From Desulfosporosinus sp. OT (GTDB lineage Bacteria; Bacillota; Desulfitobacteriia; Desulfitobacteriales; Desulfitobacteriaceae): DNA of 38,986 nucleotides. The position numbers were made by a program, and so were the translations under genes. The stretch spans positions 1 to 38,986 of the forward strand of contig NZ_AGAF01000014.1 of assembly GCF_000224515.1 (NCBI RefSeq), in the 5' to 3' direction. Shown piece by piece: positions 28,201-36,303 of this stretch. The notes under the pieces were generated by a model, which ran no database searches, had not been told where the DNA came from, and worked only from the letters and a program-made list of their open reading frames with translations. The stretch's first letter is position 1. Each line of letters starts with the position of its first letter.

Positions 28201-29013
28201 TCCTCTTACTTCATCATAAATAAGTTTAGGAGAAAAGAAATACTGTGAATTTTCATTGTTTTTCCTGCCTTGTTTCTTTGTTTCAGCTCTCCATTGAACA
28301 TACCTCTTAACGATCCTGTGCTGAATCCCTGGCACTTCAGGTATGTCTTGAACCTCTGTCTTAATATCACCGACTGCATGCATCATTTCTCGCAATTGGG
28401 CAATTAGCTCAATGGCTCTTTCTGTATGTAATTTGATATATCTTGAGACTGGAACGTCAACAAGGTAACTGTGATAACCCATCAGTTCACTCGCTATTTC
28501 TTCAGGTATAAAACATGTAGAATTTAAGGTACTGTCGATAATATCAAACAGTTTATCAAAGCAGGTGCTAGGAATCCCTGCTTGGCAGAGGATCGGCGTT
28601 ACATACGCATATCCACCATCTTCAATAACCTGAAAATCATGTTTAGTAAAAAGATCTCGTACCATTCTGCCTATTTCTGTTCGATGATTTAGATTGATAT
28701 CAATATTGTAACGGCTAGACCATCCACTCCAAAACTCGTTATTATCAAATTCATATAAGACAAAGTTAATAATATCGGTGACCATTAAGATCGGATACCG
28801 CTTAAAAAGTGCTTTTACGGTTGTTGTCGTTGGGGCTTTGCCTAAAGCGCTAGAAATCTTGGTCTTAATAAGACCATACTCGTCTGGACTAATATTCAAA
28901 TCTCCCCATATCTCGCAATCACCTAAATAATCTTTAATATGGATTTCCAGCACGCCAATATCCCAATTGTCTCGAATAGTTATTCTTGGTATACCTTGTT
29001 GCGTATTCTCCAT
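25210..29013 (-). CDS. Large protein of unknown fold, DruH-like partner of the helicase
   Basis: This 1267-aa protein starts at ATG 29013 with AAAGGTGAT upstream. I see no catalytic motif. It opens with ITIRDNWDIGVLEIHIKDYL and a helical region. The centre (about residues 290-800) is beta-rich, with repeated short strands such as YTIQLRDDDRDV, ISFRNRRVSFHVRKNN and AIVRSFVQLKNPRYAL, suggesting immunoglobulin-like or sandwich domains. The C-terminal third is helical with a Cys-rich patch (ERCLSGRCKCKYVHFECS). The next gene overlaps its end, so the two are translationally coupled. In Druantia type III a protein of this size (DruH) precedes DruE; the match rests on gene pair and size, not on a motif. 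Confidence 0.6.
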   Translation of the reverse strand: MENTQQGIPRITIRDNWDIGVLEIHIKDYLGDCEIWGDLNISPDEYGLIKTKISSALGKAPTTTTVKALFKRYPILMVTDIINFVLYEFDNNEFWSGWSSRYNIDINLNHRTEIGRMVRDLFTKHDFQVIEDGGYAYVTPILCQAGIPSTCFDKLFDIIDSTLNSTCFIPEEIASELMGYHSYLVDVPVSRYIKLHTERAIELIAQLREMMHAVGDIKTEVQDIPEVPGIQHRIVKRYVQWRAETKKQGRKNNENSQYFFSPKLIYDEVRGISLLIPEQTLRQDSIYKLKWTIIRDNDVDNAKIYYSQVYNSNSKNYTLEAKIPVEPANIYTIQLRDDDRDVQMTKPWTVVGLGSENKVIVFNEHGSALSRNQRFLSRKGTVVVIDSRTTKIKEFHNLYQIALDLPKSWAGFQAFCAYPTEGDALLIIQVLDEVIYLEGNHLFDIELVQNDTLFHEIYNSKEIPVYTRFPTFEVSGYGKNIEQKVFINWQVVMIHRLSNTRRIAFLSELDFQVYDKCMRFSIHDYAQEYFGDMYGAYDLKVYDGKNGRNFSFYLSPAIQSVSKIEDSYNQPSNISFRNRRVSFHVRKNNSISLEFESNSGVNILPSIKGIDWMEISATNKPAYIKGFVVFNYNGSARKFPFKKTIRELEWSFWDERETELTEIGMTKQFYREDFHNTTWRLALHFTDAVDKYKAVRLVLEGANFEELQSKEIKLDDYGNGSATLNLFQDTMVAHLLPQRLMLYISKDYAVEGSICLAIVRSFVQLKNPRYALLKDKPIVYWDPSTKNELLNKRLELTSLNDFDRKPITYSLTDTVRTLTGKEGKKFEGIELKVPLSEGSYYIDAKEDLDFSFFEDEEQAIPFYDSEHVICVNGKQVLEKVFASKSNNLGDWLSAAIIALKKREWIIALSARLRVQIEQVKMVFEAKGCSELLFSLLINSGTMSNLATEDKLELSKLCNLINDFILTNTDRLEILQILLKSKKSDLDCKWIIQELQLYLFCPNGMVVFDKSSVQRMWDINEKMAILINLRGCVRNISVDIDRVINRIGWESLEEMITFTPKSSCDSYNWIECIERCLSGRCKCKYVHFECSKRVWGDGNEYSKLWVADKKGNWSRQTPDLSHTDGYELFGKNYLTLIYELTPEYQTVGIKQYIEHATQEIYKLQNLTVKYTPYFQDFHSVLRNRSADNLGNQKLFYQIGCSSVLHALATRKVINAADLQELLPFWKNAMGAYPELLYRDMILAELTLIFGSGGEINDVYASHRNDRNH

Positions 29014-29114
29014 GAGAAAATCACCTTTCGTAATTCTAATAGCAGCCTTCTCCTTTCGAAAATATCTTAGAGATATATCGAAACTCCACTTTCATCGAAA
29101 TCAAGATTCATCAC

Positions 29115-29867
29115 CTAATTGTTAATTGTAAACCTACACTTGGGATAATTCTTACACCCTGTAAAATCTCCATATTTCCCCTTTCTCTTGATTAACTCCC
29201 CACCACATTTAGGACAAATATTAGCGCTCACTTGGCTCGCCACTTCAGCTTTCTTTTTATGTATTCCATCAACATGCTGGGTTCTGGCTTCCTTATCTCT
29301 TACATTTAGCGCCAGCAATTTCGCATATATCTCTTCCTTTTGCTGCTCAGTAATAGTTTCCGCTGTAAACTCTCTAATCGTTTTAAGCAATTTTACTGAA
29401 TATATAACCTTGGTATTTGTCTTAACCTTTAAATCAGCATCAATAGAAAAAACAATGATCGGCACGTAATTTAACTCTGGGTATTCTTGCAAATTCTGCT
29501 TCAGAGCCAGAACATGCCCATAGTTTTGCCTTATCGGATTAAAGAACTTTTCCTTCCGCTTGTAAATTACTTGTGTCCAATGCTCCCCGTGCTCATCTCC
29601 CAAAATCCAGCCCTTATAGTTCTTTGTCTCTATTACAAAAATCCCGTAGTTTGACACGACTACATGGTCTATCTGAGAGGTCTTCCCATCAACTTTCAAC
29701 ATTAGATCGTTTATAACCTTATATTTTGTTGCATCTAACCTAGTCAGAAACGCCGATATTGTTTTCTCGCCAATGATTCCTTTGATTTTAGCCTTATACA
29801 ATCGATAAATAAAAACTACTAAAACCAAAAGCCACAAATACCATAGCTCCACAAAAGCCTTTATCAT
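29115..29867 (-). CDS. NERD-domain nuclease-related membrane protein with topoisomerase-type zinc ribbon
   Basis: This 250-aa protein begins with a single membrane helix (about residues 5-23, LWYLWLLVLVVFIYRLY). The NERD domain follows (about 35-150): GEKTISAFLTRL, QIDHVVVSNYGIFVIETKNYKGWILG, with the D...ExK arrangement of the restriction-endonuclease fold. A C-terminal zinc ribbon (CPKCGGELIKRKGKYG, FTGCKNYPKCRF) resembles the C4 fingers of topoisomerase I. GGGGAG lies 8 nt before ATG 29867. It sits 109 nt behind the nuclease-helicase gene and 101 nt ahead of the 1267-aa gene, in the same direction. A membrane-anchored DNA-binding or nuclease function is likely from the domains; its role in the island is inferred. 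Confidence 0.8.
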   Translation of the reverse strand: MIKAFVELWYLWLLVLVVFIYRLYKAKIKGIIGEKTISAFLTRLDATKYKVINDLMLKVDGKTSQIDHVVVSNYGIFVIETKNYKGWILGDEHGEHWTQVIYKRKEKFFNPIRQNYGHVLALKQNLQEYPELNYVPIIVFSIDADLKVKTNTKVIYSVKLLKTIREFTAETITEQQKEEIYAKLLALNVRDKEARTQHVDGIHKKKAEVASQVSANICPKCGGELIKRKGKYGDFTGCKNYPKCRFTINN

Positions 29868-29976
29868 TTGAGCGTCTCCCCCCTCATTTCCTCTCTCGGC
29901 GTATTCAAAGCCTTAGTCGTTTTTTTAACCCCTAAGTTTTTTCTAAGCACGGCTAAAAGAACTCTACTTTAAGCAT

Positions 29977-32235
29977 CTAAACCCGCTTCCTATAATACTC
30001 CTCCAATCTCTCATCACACCGCTCAACAATCCAGTCCTTCTCCTCCTGAGCCATCCTCTTCCAAACATGACGGTTAAACTCCACATACTCAATATCCCGG
30101 CACCGGCTCATAAAGCGCATATCCTCAAACCGCTTAAAGGGATTGCTAAAGATATTTCTCTCAACATCCTTTCGGGTATATCCGTCTTTGCAATACAGAC
30201 TGGATTTCTTCTCAACCACCAAACCGTTCTCTTTTCTAGCCTTATAAAAGTCTATGAAGTAATTAACCATATCCTCGACCCGGACTCTTCCCTTTTCGTC
30301 CACATGCTCAAGCATAGCCTTGAGCAGTACCGGCTTATAGGAAAAGCTCATATCCATGGTCCTGACCATGTCCATAAACTTATCTTTCATATTGGCAGGA
30401 TTGATCAGCTCCCAGCCGTACTGTTTGGCATAGTTCTCTACGCTTGCTTCTTTAAAATATTTAAAGCTCCTTTTGTCCCCGAAGGGTACCTCTAAATCAG
30501 GGGTTATCTTTCCTTCCCGCAGGTACCGTTCAATGGTTTCAGTTTGCACATCTACCATCCTCACGAACTCCAGCTGAGATATCATCTCCTTCACTTCATC
30601 TTGCCAGTTAAAGAGATCAATCAGTTCATAATCCGCGACATTCACCGGGAAATCCAGAAAAACTGCCGGTTTTTCTCCTCTGGCGATTAAATCCCTGTCC
30701 AATTCAAACTGTTTTCGTGAAGCAACAACATACTCTCCCGCCCTATATTCCTTCAGGTTAAACATCCTGTGCAAAGAGTAGGGCATATTAAACAATCCGG
30801 CATTATCAATAAAATCAAAAACCATCAGGTAGTCCTTGCCCACGCACTTGCGCATCCCCCGGCCCAGCTGCTGAACATAAAGTGTCTTGGAAAGGGTCGG
30901 TCTGGCCATGAACAAAACTTCTGTTTTTGGACTGTCCCAACCCTCGTTTAAGAGATCACAGGCACATAAGACTTGGATATCCCCATTTTCATAACGATCT
31001 AAAATCCTCGCCCTTTCTCTTGCTTTCATAGACCCGGAAACAGCCTCGCAATGAATTCCCTTTTCCTTGAACAAGGCAGCAATCTCCTGAGCGTGGTGTA
31101 CGGAGGCACAGAATACCACGGTTTTCTTATCCCTCACATAATTCAGATAAGTTTCGGCAATCAGCTTATTTCTCTCCGGCACAAAGAGCTTGCTTTCTAA
31201 GTCCTGGACGTAATATTTAATGCCGTTTATTCTCACCGTGGAAAGATCCACATTGGTCTTGACCCGGATACACCTGATGGGAACAAGTTCCCCTAATTCC
31301 ACGGCTTGCTGCAAATCCAGTTTATGGGCCACATTTTTAAAGTCCTCCAGGATACTCTCCCCATCAGCTCTGTCCGGGGTTGCCGTGAGACCCAGAGTGA
31401 ATTCAGGTTTGAAATAACTCAAAACCTTCCTATAAGTATCTGCTGTTCCATGATGACATTCATCGACGATGATATAGCCAAAGTCATTGGGTTTAAACCC
31501 TTCCAGATTTCTGGCCACACTCTGAGTGCTGCTGCAGACAACATAAGCGTCTGCAGCCTTTTCTTCAGCCACATAAAGACCAGTCTCCGCCTCATCCCAA
31601 AGTTTTTCAAAGGTGCCTTTTGCCTGGGTGATTAGCTCCTTAGTATGAGCCAAAAACAGGGTTCGTTTCCCCAGACGTTTGGCATCACTGACTGCGGTCA
31701 CAGTTTTTCCGGTTCCTGTAGCGTGATAAAGCAGGGCGATACTCTCTCCTTGCTCGCGCATAGCCTGAAGGCTGTCTAAAGCTGCTTGCTGATGCTCCCG
31801 CAATTCAATGACCTGGCCCTTCTGCTTAGGCAGATAATCCTCCAGCATTCTAAAAGCGGGCATTTCCCCCACAAAAATCCGCAGTTCGTCCTTGACCCTT
31901 TCCGGTTGGTGCTTCAGTTGGTTGTATACCCAGCGGTAAACCTTCCAGTTCTGATAGATCAGGCTGTTTTGCTTGGTAAGGTCATCATAATATTTATTAG
32001 AAGAAACCTTGTTGGGATTATGATAGGTTTCACCGTCAATCTCGATGGCGATTTTTAAGTCTTCGCTTTCCAGAGCAAAATCAATGGAGCGTCTATGTCC
32101 ATAAATATCTGTGACGGGATACTGCAGAAACAGATACTCCGCTTGATCCGGACCAAAGGTATCACAGAACAGCTCGACAAAGAGATCTTCAGCGATGCTG
32201 CCCAGGCTTCCTTTCTGCTTGATCTTTTCTGTCAA
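29977..32235 (-). CDS. DEAD/DEAH helicase with N-terminal PD-(D/E)xK nuclease domain
   Basis: In this 752-aa protein the first 125 residues form a DUF559/MTES-like nuclease (SIDFALESEDLKIAIEIDGETYHN, shown in parts: SIDFAL and IAIEIDGETYH). The SF2 motor follows: Walker A YHATGTGKTVT near residue 170, VDECHHGTADTY near 266, LTATPDR, CDLLNEGWDSPK and VQQLGRGMRKC. The C-terminal 250 residues are unassigned. It starts at TTG 32235, 9 nt after GAGGT, and lies only 14 nt behind the DUF429 fusion gene, so the two are co-transcribed. All helicase motifs are intact. It is similar in plan to restriction-like helicases of defence islands; its specific system is not clear. Confidence 0.82.
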   Translation of the reverse strand: MTEKIKQKGSLGSIAEDLFVELFCDTFGPDQAEYLFLQYPVTDIYGHRRSIDFALESEDLKIAIEIDGETYHNPNKVSSNKYYDDLTKQNSLIYQNWKVYRWVYNQLKHQPERVKDELRIFVGEMPAFRMLEDYLPKQKGQVIELREHQQAALDSLQAMREQGESIALLYHATGTGKTVTAVSDAKRLGKRTLFLAHTKELITQAKGTFEKLWDEAETGLYVAEEKAADAYVVCSSTQSVARNLEGFKPNDFGYIIVDECHHGTADTYRKVLSYFKPEFTLGLTATPDRADGESILEDFKNVAHKLDLQQAVELGELVPIRCIRVKTNVDLSTVRINGIKYYVQDLESKLFVPERNKLIAETYLNYVRDKKTVVFCASVHHAQEIAALFKEKGIHCEAVSGSMKARERARILDRYENGDIQVLCACDLLNEGWDSPKTEVLFMARPTLSKTLYVQQLGRGMRKCVGKDYLMVFDFIDNAGLFNMPYSLHRMFNLKEYRAGEYVVASRKQFELDRDLIARGEKPAVFLDFPVNVADYELIDLFNWQDEVKEMISQLEFVRMVDVQTETIERYLREGKITPDLEVPFGDKRSFKYFKEASVENYAKQYGWELINPANMKDKFMDMVRTMDMSFSYKPVLLKAMLEHVDEKGRVRVEDMVNYFIDFYKARKENGLVVEKKSSLYCKDGYTRKDVERNIFSNPFKRFEDMRFMSRCRDIEYVEFNRHVWKRMAQEEKDWIVERCDERLEEYYRKRV

Positions 32236-32249
32236 TTTTCTTCTACCTC

Positions 32250-33335
32250 TCAGTCGTCCCTAACTTCTTTAAGCAGGAGTCTATCCCTGAAAGCGCCTCT
32301 CTCCTCAACCTTTTGCTTTCTGATACTCTCGAATTCCTGCCGGGAAACCCCTTGATAATCCAGGATGGCGTAGACCACTTCCACTAAATCCGCCAGTTCT
32401 TCAACCTTTTGGCTGTCCAGGTATTCCTGAAGCTCTTCTCCTAACTTGGCGTTTAATAAGCCCAGGTACTCCGCCCCTGAAACTTTTTCGGTAATGGCTT
32501 TCTTACCGCTGTCTTCGATGATCTGGGGTATCTTGTCGCGAATCAGTTTGTTGTAGATTTTTAGCCTCTCTGATCTGCCGTCACGGACATCCTTCTCGTC
32601 TATTACCGGAATAGTAATGAAGCCATCCCGGTCATCGCCGATCACCTTTCCCTTATTCTTGGCCAGCCAATAGGCGGCGTAGGCACATAAAAAAGCATCC
32701 AGCCTATCTTCAAGGTTCTTATACCCCTTCTTAGACATAGCCTGAATGCTCGGTGAATAATTGAAGAACTCTTCAATATTATGGACGGGAGGATTAAAGT
32801 CCCCTAGCCTTTGCAAAAGGCTGACCATCCGCCCCATTTCTGTCTTGGTTGTTTCAAAGGCAATCTTATGTTTGATTTTATATTTAACAGGAAAAGCGTC
32901 GGGAAAAAGGCCTAAGGTTATTCCTGTGGGAAATGTTTCAATAATCACATGCTTTTCATTGCTTAAGTCTCCTGTGAGGGCAAAAGCGGGCATCCGCTTT
33001 CGAATGGCTTTGACGACCTCTTCTCCTCGAACTACCCCGTAGTGTTTTAACATAAATCCTCTACTGCAATTGAAAACAGACAGATTTCTGCCATGAATTT
33101 TCTCTCTCATAATGGCACCGTCACAGTGCCGGGAACCTGTTTCGTTATTCACGATTAAAGGTGCGTCAATCCCCACGATGGCTCCACCCTGAGCATACTC
33201 GGCCACGATGTCCGCAATCATTTCGTCGCTGAATACCTTGGACTCACAAAAGATGATTTCTCCATAGTCAGCGATCACACAAATTCCTGATTCATTGGCG
33301 TAGGTCCAGGCTAAGTCGATTCCGATATAATGCAT
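32250..33335 (-). CDS. Fusion of DUF429 (RNase H-like) domain and MazG-type NTP pyrophosphohydrolase domain
   Basis: This 361-aa protein starts at ATG 33335 with GGAGG upstream; the frame extends 39 codons further without a ribosome binding site. Residues 1-240 are DUF429: MHYIGIDLAWTYANESGICV (an RNase H-fold first strand with aspartate), AIVGIDAPLIV, and a C-terminal EDRLDAFLCAYAAYW helix. Residues 258-355 form an all-alpha pyrophosphohydrolase: YNKLIRDKIPQII, KLGEELQEYL and VEELADLVEVVYAI supply the EExxE/ExxD metal site. These house-cleaning enzymes hydrolyse abnormal nucleotides. The fusion of the two families is unusual to me. It leads the operon with the nuclease-helicase. Confidence 0.75.
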   Translation of the reverse strand: MHYIGIDLAWTYANESGICVIADYGEIIFCESKVFSDEMIADIVAEYAQGGAIVGIDAPLIVNNETGSRHCDGAIMREKIHGRNLSVFNCSRGFMLKHYGVVRGEEVVKAIRKRMPAFALTGDLSNEKHVIIETFPTGITLGLFPDAFPVKYKIKHKIAFETTKTEMGRMVSLLQRLGDFNPPVHNIEEFFNYSPSIQAMSKKGYKNLEDRLDAFLCAYAAYWLAKNKGKVIGDDRDGFITIPVIDEKDVRDGRSERLKIYNKLIRDKIPQIIEDSGKKAITEKVSGAEYLGLLNAKLGEELQEYLDSQKVEELADLVEVVYAILDYQGVSRQEFESIRKQKVEERGAFRDRLLLKEVRDD

Positions 33336-33478
33336 TTCTTTACCTCCAAAAACCCTTGGCGTTAATGAACCCCTCACTTGAATCAGACCTAACGGACAAC
33401 GTTTGACGTATAGTTTCTTTTTCGCCAAACTTTTATCTTTTCCTTCCACCATTCACCAAATATTTCAAGAACTATGTA

Positions 33479-33519
33479 AAAGGGTGCCAGTCAGTCTTAC
33501 AAACTGATTGGCACCCTTT
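33479..33519. terminator. Strong hairpin terminator between NAD operon and defence block
   Basis: AAAGGGTGCCAGTCAGT (33479-33495) pairs with ACTGATTGGCACCCTTT (33503-33519) across a 7-nt loop, giving 17 pairs with one G-T. On the minus strand a T run follows directly. It lies 46 nt past the nadE stop, so it ends the NAD operon and insulates it from the DUF429 gene. Confidence 0.8.
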
Positions 33520-33564
33520 ATTCTCACACATTCTGTTGTTGTCCCATTGCGTTCGTGTGATTAT

Positions 33565-34317
33565 TCAAAGAGTTGCTAAAACAGGTGAATCAATCGTCCC
33601 ATAGCTATAAGGTAACTGCCGTTTGTGAGCGGTTTTGTGGTAGACTTCTCTAATTCTTGCGATGACATCCGGTTTCGCGATACCTAAGCGAATATAGGTA
33701 TCAATTTCTTGATAGGAAATCCCCATTTCGCCTTCATCAGTCTGTCCTTCCCAGAGCCCGGCTGAAGGTGCTTTCTCAATAATCTCTTTTGGAATACCGA
33801 GTTCCTTGCCAAGTTCCACGACTTCAGTTGCTGTTAAGTCAGAAATCGGACAAAAGTCAAAGGAACCATCGCCCCACTTGGTGAAATATCCCATCACAGC
33901 TTCCGAGAGATTATCGGTACCGGCCACCAAGTACCCCATTTCTTGAGCAAGGGCATAAAGTGTGGTCATACGAAGGCGCGGTTTAATATTTGCCGAAGCC
34001 ATCAGAGAAAGAGGTCCCCCCATTCCTTCTTTGAGGTTCTGAGACAGCGCTGAAAAACTATCCTTCAGATTGACTACGACTGTCTTTATTCCGAGTTGTT
34101 CGGCGACACGGAGCGCATCCAGTTTATCCGTTTCAACACTATCACAAGGCATGACCACACCAAGAACATTGTCTGTTGCCAATTTCGAAAGAGCAGCTAC
34201 GGTGTTGCTGTCCTTTCCGGAAGACATTCCAATCACAATACCCTTGGCTCCGGCGTCTTTCAAGATACGCTGAATCCATTCCACTCTGTTTTTAATCTCT
34301 TCATGCCATTCACGCAT
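33565..34317 (-). CDS. nadE: NAD+ synthetase
   Basis: This 250-aa enzyme amidates nicotinate adenine dinucleotide to NAD+ with ATP. The PP-loop reads IGMSSGKDSNTVAAL (about residues 28-42), a slight variant of SGGKDS. The substrate loop follows as VAGTDNLSEAVMGYFTKWGDG, and a C-terminal APSAGLWEGQTDEGEMG block is typical of NadE. No glutaminase domain is attached, so it is the ammonia-dependent short form. It overlaps the nadD stop by 8 nt and is the last gene of the operon, before the hairpin at 33479-33519. Confidence 0.92.
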   Translation of the reverse strand: MREWHEEIKNRVEWIQRILKDAGAKGIVIGMSSGKDSNTVAALSKLATDNVLGVVMPCDSVETDKLDALRVAEQLGIKTVVVNLKDSFSALSQNLKEGMGGPLSLMASANIKPRLRMTTLYALAQEMGYLVAGTDNLSEAVMGYFTKWGDGSFDFCPISDLTATEVVELGKELGIPKEIIEKAPSAGLWEGQTDEGEMGISYQEIDTYIRLGIAKPDVIARIREVYHKTAHKRQLPYSYGTIDSPVLATL

Positions 34318-34921
34318 TAAAACCCCATCCCTTCAAATTATTTTCCAAATAAAAGTACGTTGGTTCCGGTACAAGATAACGGACACTCTTACCCACTTTA
34401 AGCAAGTCACGGACATGAGTTGAATTTCCATCATTTCGTATATAGCCTTCAGGAATCAAAAAGCTTTCCGAATTTGCCAGGAGTGACGGTTTTTTCCGAA
34501 TCATCGTTTGGGGGTTATCTCCATTCCGGGGAATAACAATAAAATAGTAATCCTCCATAAGTTCTTGAAAATCGTTCCAGGTACCAATTAGCCTTAAATT
34601 GTCGGAACCTATGACAAAGGCGATCGGATGGTCCGGATACTGTTTTCGCAGCCTACGCAGTGAGTCAATCGTATTGAGCAAGGTTGTCGACTGAACCTCT
34701 ATTTCGGAGACTTCAAACTTGGTGTTTGATTCACACGCCAGCTTTAACATCTCTACACGATGTTCAGCCGACATGAGTCCTCTCTTTTCATACAAATCGC
34801 TCACCGGTAAAAAGATAACCTTCTCAATGTCATAGAGATTGGTAATCTGTTCTGCTATCGCTAAATGGGCATTTGTAACAGGACTAAATGACCCGCCAAA
34901 TACTGCAATTAAACGTTCCAT
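34310..34921 (-). CDS. nadD: Nicotinate-nucleotide adenylyltransferase
   Basis: This 203-aa nucleotidyltransferase adenylates nicotinate (or nicotinamide) mononucleotide. The first strand and loop read LIAVFGGSFSPVTNAHL, the (T/H)xGH-type site here in the TNAH form that resembles NMNAT enzymes. FVIGSDNL marks the mononucleotide-binding strand, and GNSTHVRDLLK is the C-terminal ISTxxR-like motif. I chose ATG 34921 with GAGGTGAGGGG before it; the frame extends further upstream only as overlap with the pncB gene. It is placed between pncB and nadE, so it completes the Preiss-Handler route from nicotinate to NAD. Confidence 0.88.
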   Translation of the reverse strand: MERLIAVFGGSFSPVTNAHLAIAEQITNLYDIEKVIFLPVSDLYEKRGLMSAEHRVEMLKLACESNTKFEVSEIEVQSTTLLNTIDSLRRLRKQYPDHPIAFVIGSDNLRLIGTWNDFQELMEDYYFIVIPRNGDNPQTMIRKKPSLLANSESFLIPEGYIRNDGNSTHVRDLLKVGKSVRYLVPEPTYFYLENNLKGWGFNA

Positions 34922-34931
34922 CCCCTCACCT

Positions 34932-36281
34932 CTATTGAATTCGCTCAAGATTTGGGTTATCGCAAGGGCCTCGGCCGACTTTATGCACTTCCACCCACGT
35001 GTCATCCAACTTTACTCGGACGATATCCGATGTGTAATCGTTATTCGTTTCATCCGAGTTTTCCAGAAGTGAAGAACCGACCCCGTAAATATCAACCGGC
35101 ACACCTAATTCCTCAAACATGGTGATTTTTTTGGTGTTAAAGCCTCCTGTAACCACAATCCGAATCCCATGGCACCACTCTTTAGCCACCTGAATCGCTT
35201 CAAAGGGAATATCCCATTGTTTAAAAGCCTCATTGATCGCGTTGCGCAGCGCCCAGATTAAACGTGGATTTACGCCACAGTCTAATTTCTTATCACCCAG
35301 GGGAGGAATTGACACATCTCGCATATTCCCCGAGGTATCTGGGCGAACGCCAAAGAGCTGATACTTTTGGGCTTCTTCTTGTTGACCCTCTTTTAAAAGA
35401 TTCCAATACTTGTTGAACATCCTTTTCATCACCTCAAGAGTGTCGCCAAGGCAATCATTGTGATAATCTACGAGGGCAATCCTGGGGACTTCAACCGGCA
35501 TAATCCGCGAAAATTGCATCATGGTTTCGGCCGTATCGCCGAGGAAAGCCGCGATGGATGCATGGGCTATTGTACCCCCGGCTTTCCCGCCCCACCAATC
35601 ACCTTGATCGTCCGTAGAAACAAAGGTATTAGATGTCTTACCGTATTTCTCGTTGTACCCTTGTACTGCCAAGGAATAAGCATACCCGTGCAGGGCCTGC
35701 ATTTTGTAGTGTACGAAACGAGCCGGAAAGAAGAGAATATCTTTCCCTTTCGCCGCTTTAAGAACATTAAAAACGTTCGTAGCTACCCGTGATGCCTCCG
35801 AAAGAGCCCCCAGGATCGGAGTTTCCAGTAAGGCGAAATAGCGATAAATTCCTCTCACTTTAAGCACGGGCTGTACGCCCAGGGGGTTTCCATCGTATTT
35901 AACGAATGTACCATCCTCAACGACTTCGATCTCAAGAGTATGATACATGTTGACAAAGTCACCCATATCATCATAATATCCGGTGCATTCTTGAAGAATA
36001 GTCAAAGCCTCGTCGACCCCAGCCACCAAACTATAGGGTTTTCGTCGAGTGAAAAATTGCATCTCAACGACAATATCACCGTTTTTTACTTGGGCCAATT
36101 TATCCTCCGGAATATCTTGAAGGTCACTTGTGCCTTCAAACCCATAGTCTTCTTCTGATAAAGTTTCGAGGATTTTGACGATGTTTAAGAAATAGGCGTC
36201 AGAGTACCACCCTTTTCTCATCCGTTCAGTATCAATTTTAAAGATTTCAGCCGGCAGTCGTTGACCATTATAAACACTCAT
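34932..36281 (-). CDS. pncB: Nicotinate phosphoribosyltransferase
   Basis: This 449-aa NAPRT-family enzyme joins nicotinate and PRPP to make NaMN. Visible family segments are YSDAYFLNIVKIL near the start, EVPRIALVDYHNDCLGDTLEVMKRM (parts: RIALVDYHND and LGDTLE) near residue 255, LDCGVNPRLIWALRNAI, and IVVTGGFNTKKITMFEELGVPVD in the C-terminal barrel. I chose ATG 36281 (GGGG 11 nt upstream) over TTG 36311, which overlaps the preceding gene. It sits between the amidase and nadD genes, matching pathway order. Confidence 0.9.
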   Translation of the reverse strand: MSVYNGQRLPAEIFKIDTERMRKGWYSDAYFLNIVKILETLSEEDYGFEGTSDLQDIPEDKLAQVKNGDIVVEMQFFTRRKPYSLVAGVDEALTILQECTGYYDDMGDFVNMYHTLEIEVVEDGTFVKYDGNPLGVQPVLKVRGIYRYFALLETPILGALSEASRVATNVFNVLKAAKGKDILFFPARFVHYKMQALHGYAYSLAVQGYNEKYGKTSNTFVSTDDQGDWWGGKAGGTIAHASIAAFLGDTAETMMQFSRIMPVEVPRIALVDYHNDCLGDTLEVMKRMFNKYWNLLKEGQQEEAQKYQLFGVRPDTSGNMRDVSIPPLGDKKLDCGVNPRLIWALRNAINEAFKQWDIPFEAIQVAKEWCHGIRIVVTGGFNTKKITMFEELGVPVDIYGVGSSLLENSDETNNDYTSDIVRVKLDDTWVEVHKVGRGPCDNPNLERIQ

Positions 36282-36303
36282 ATTCTCATCATCCCCTTTC
36301 TTT

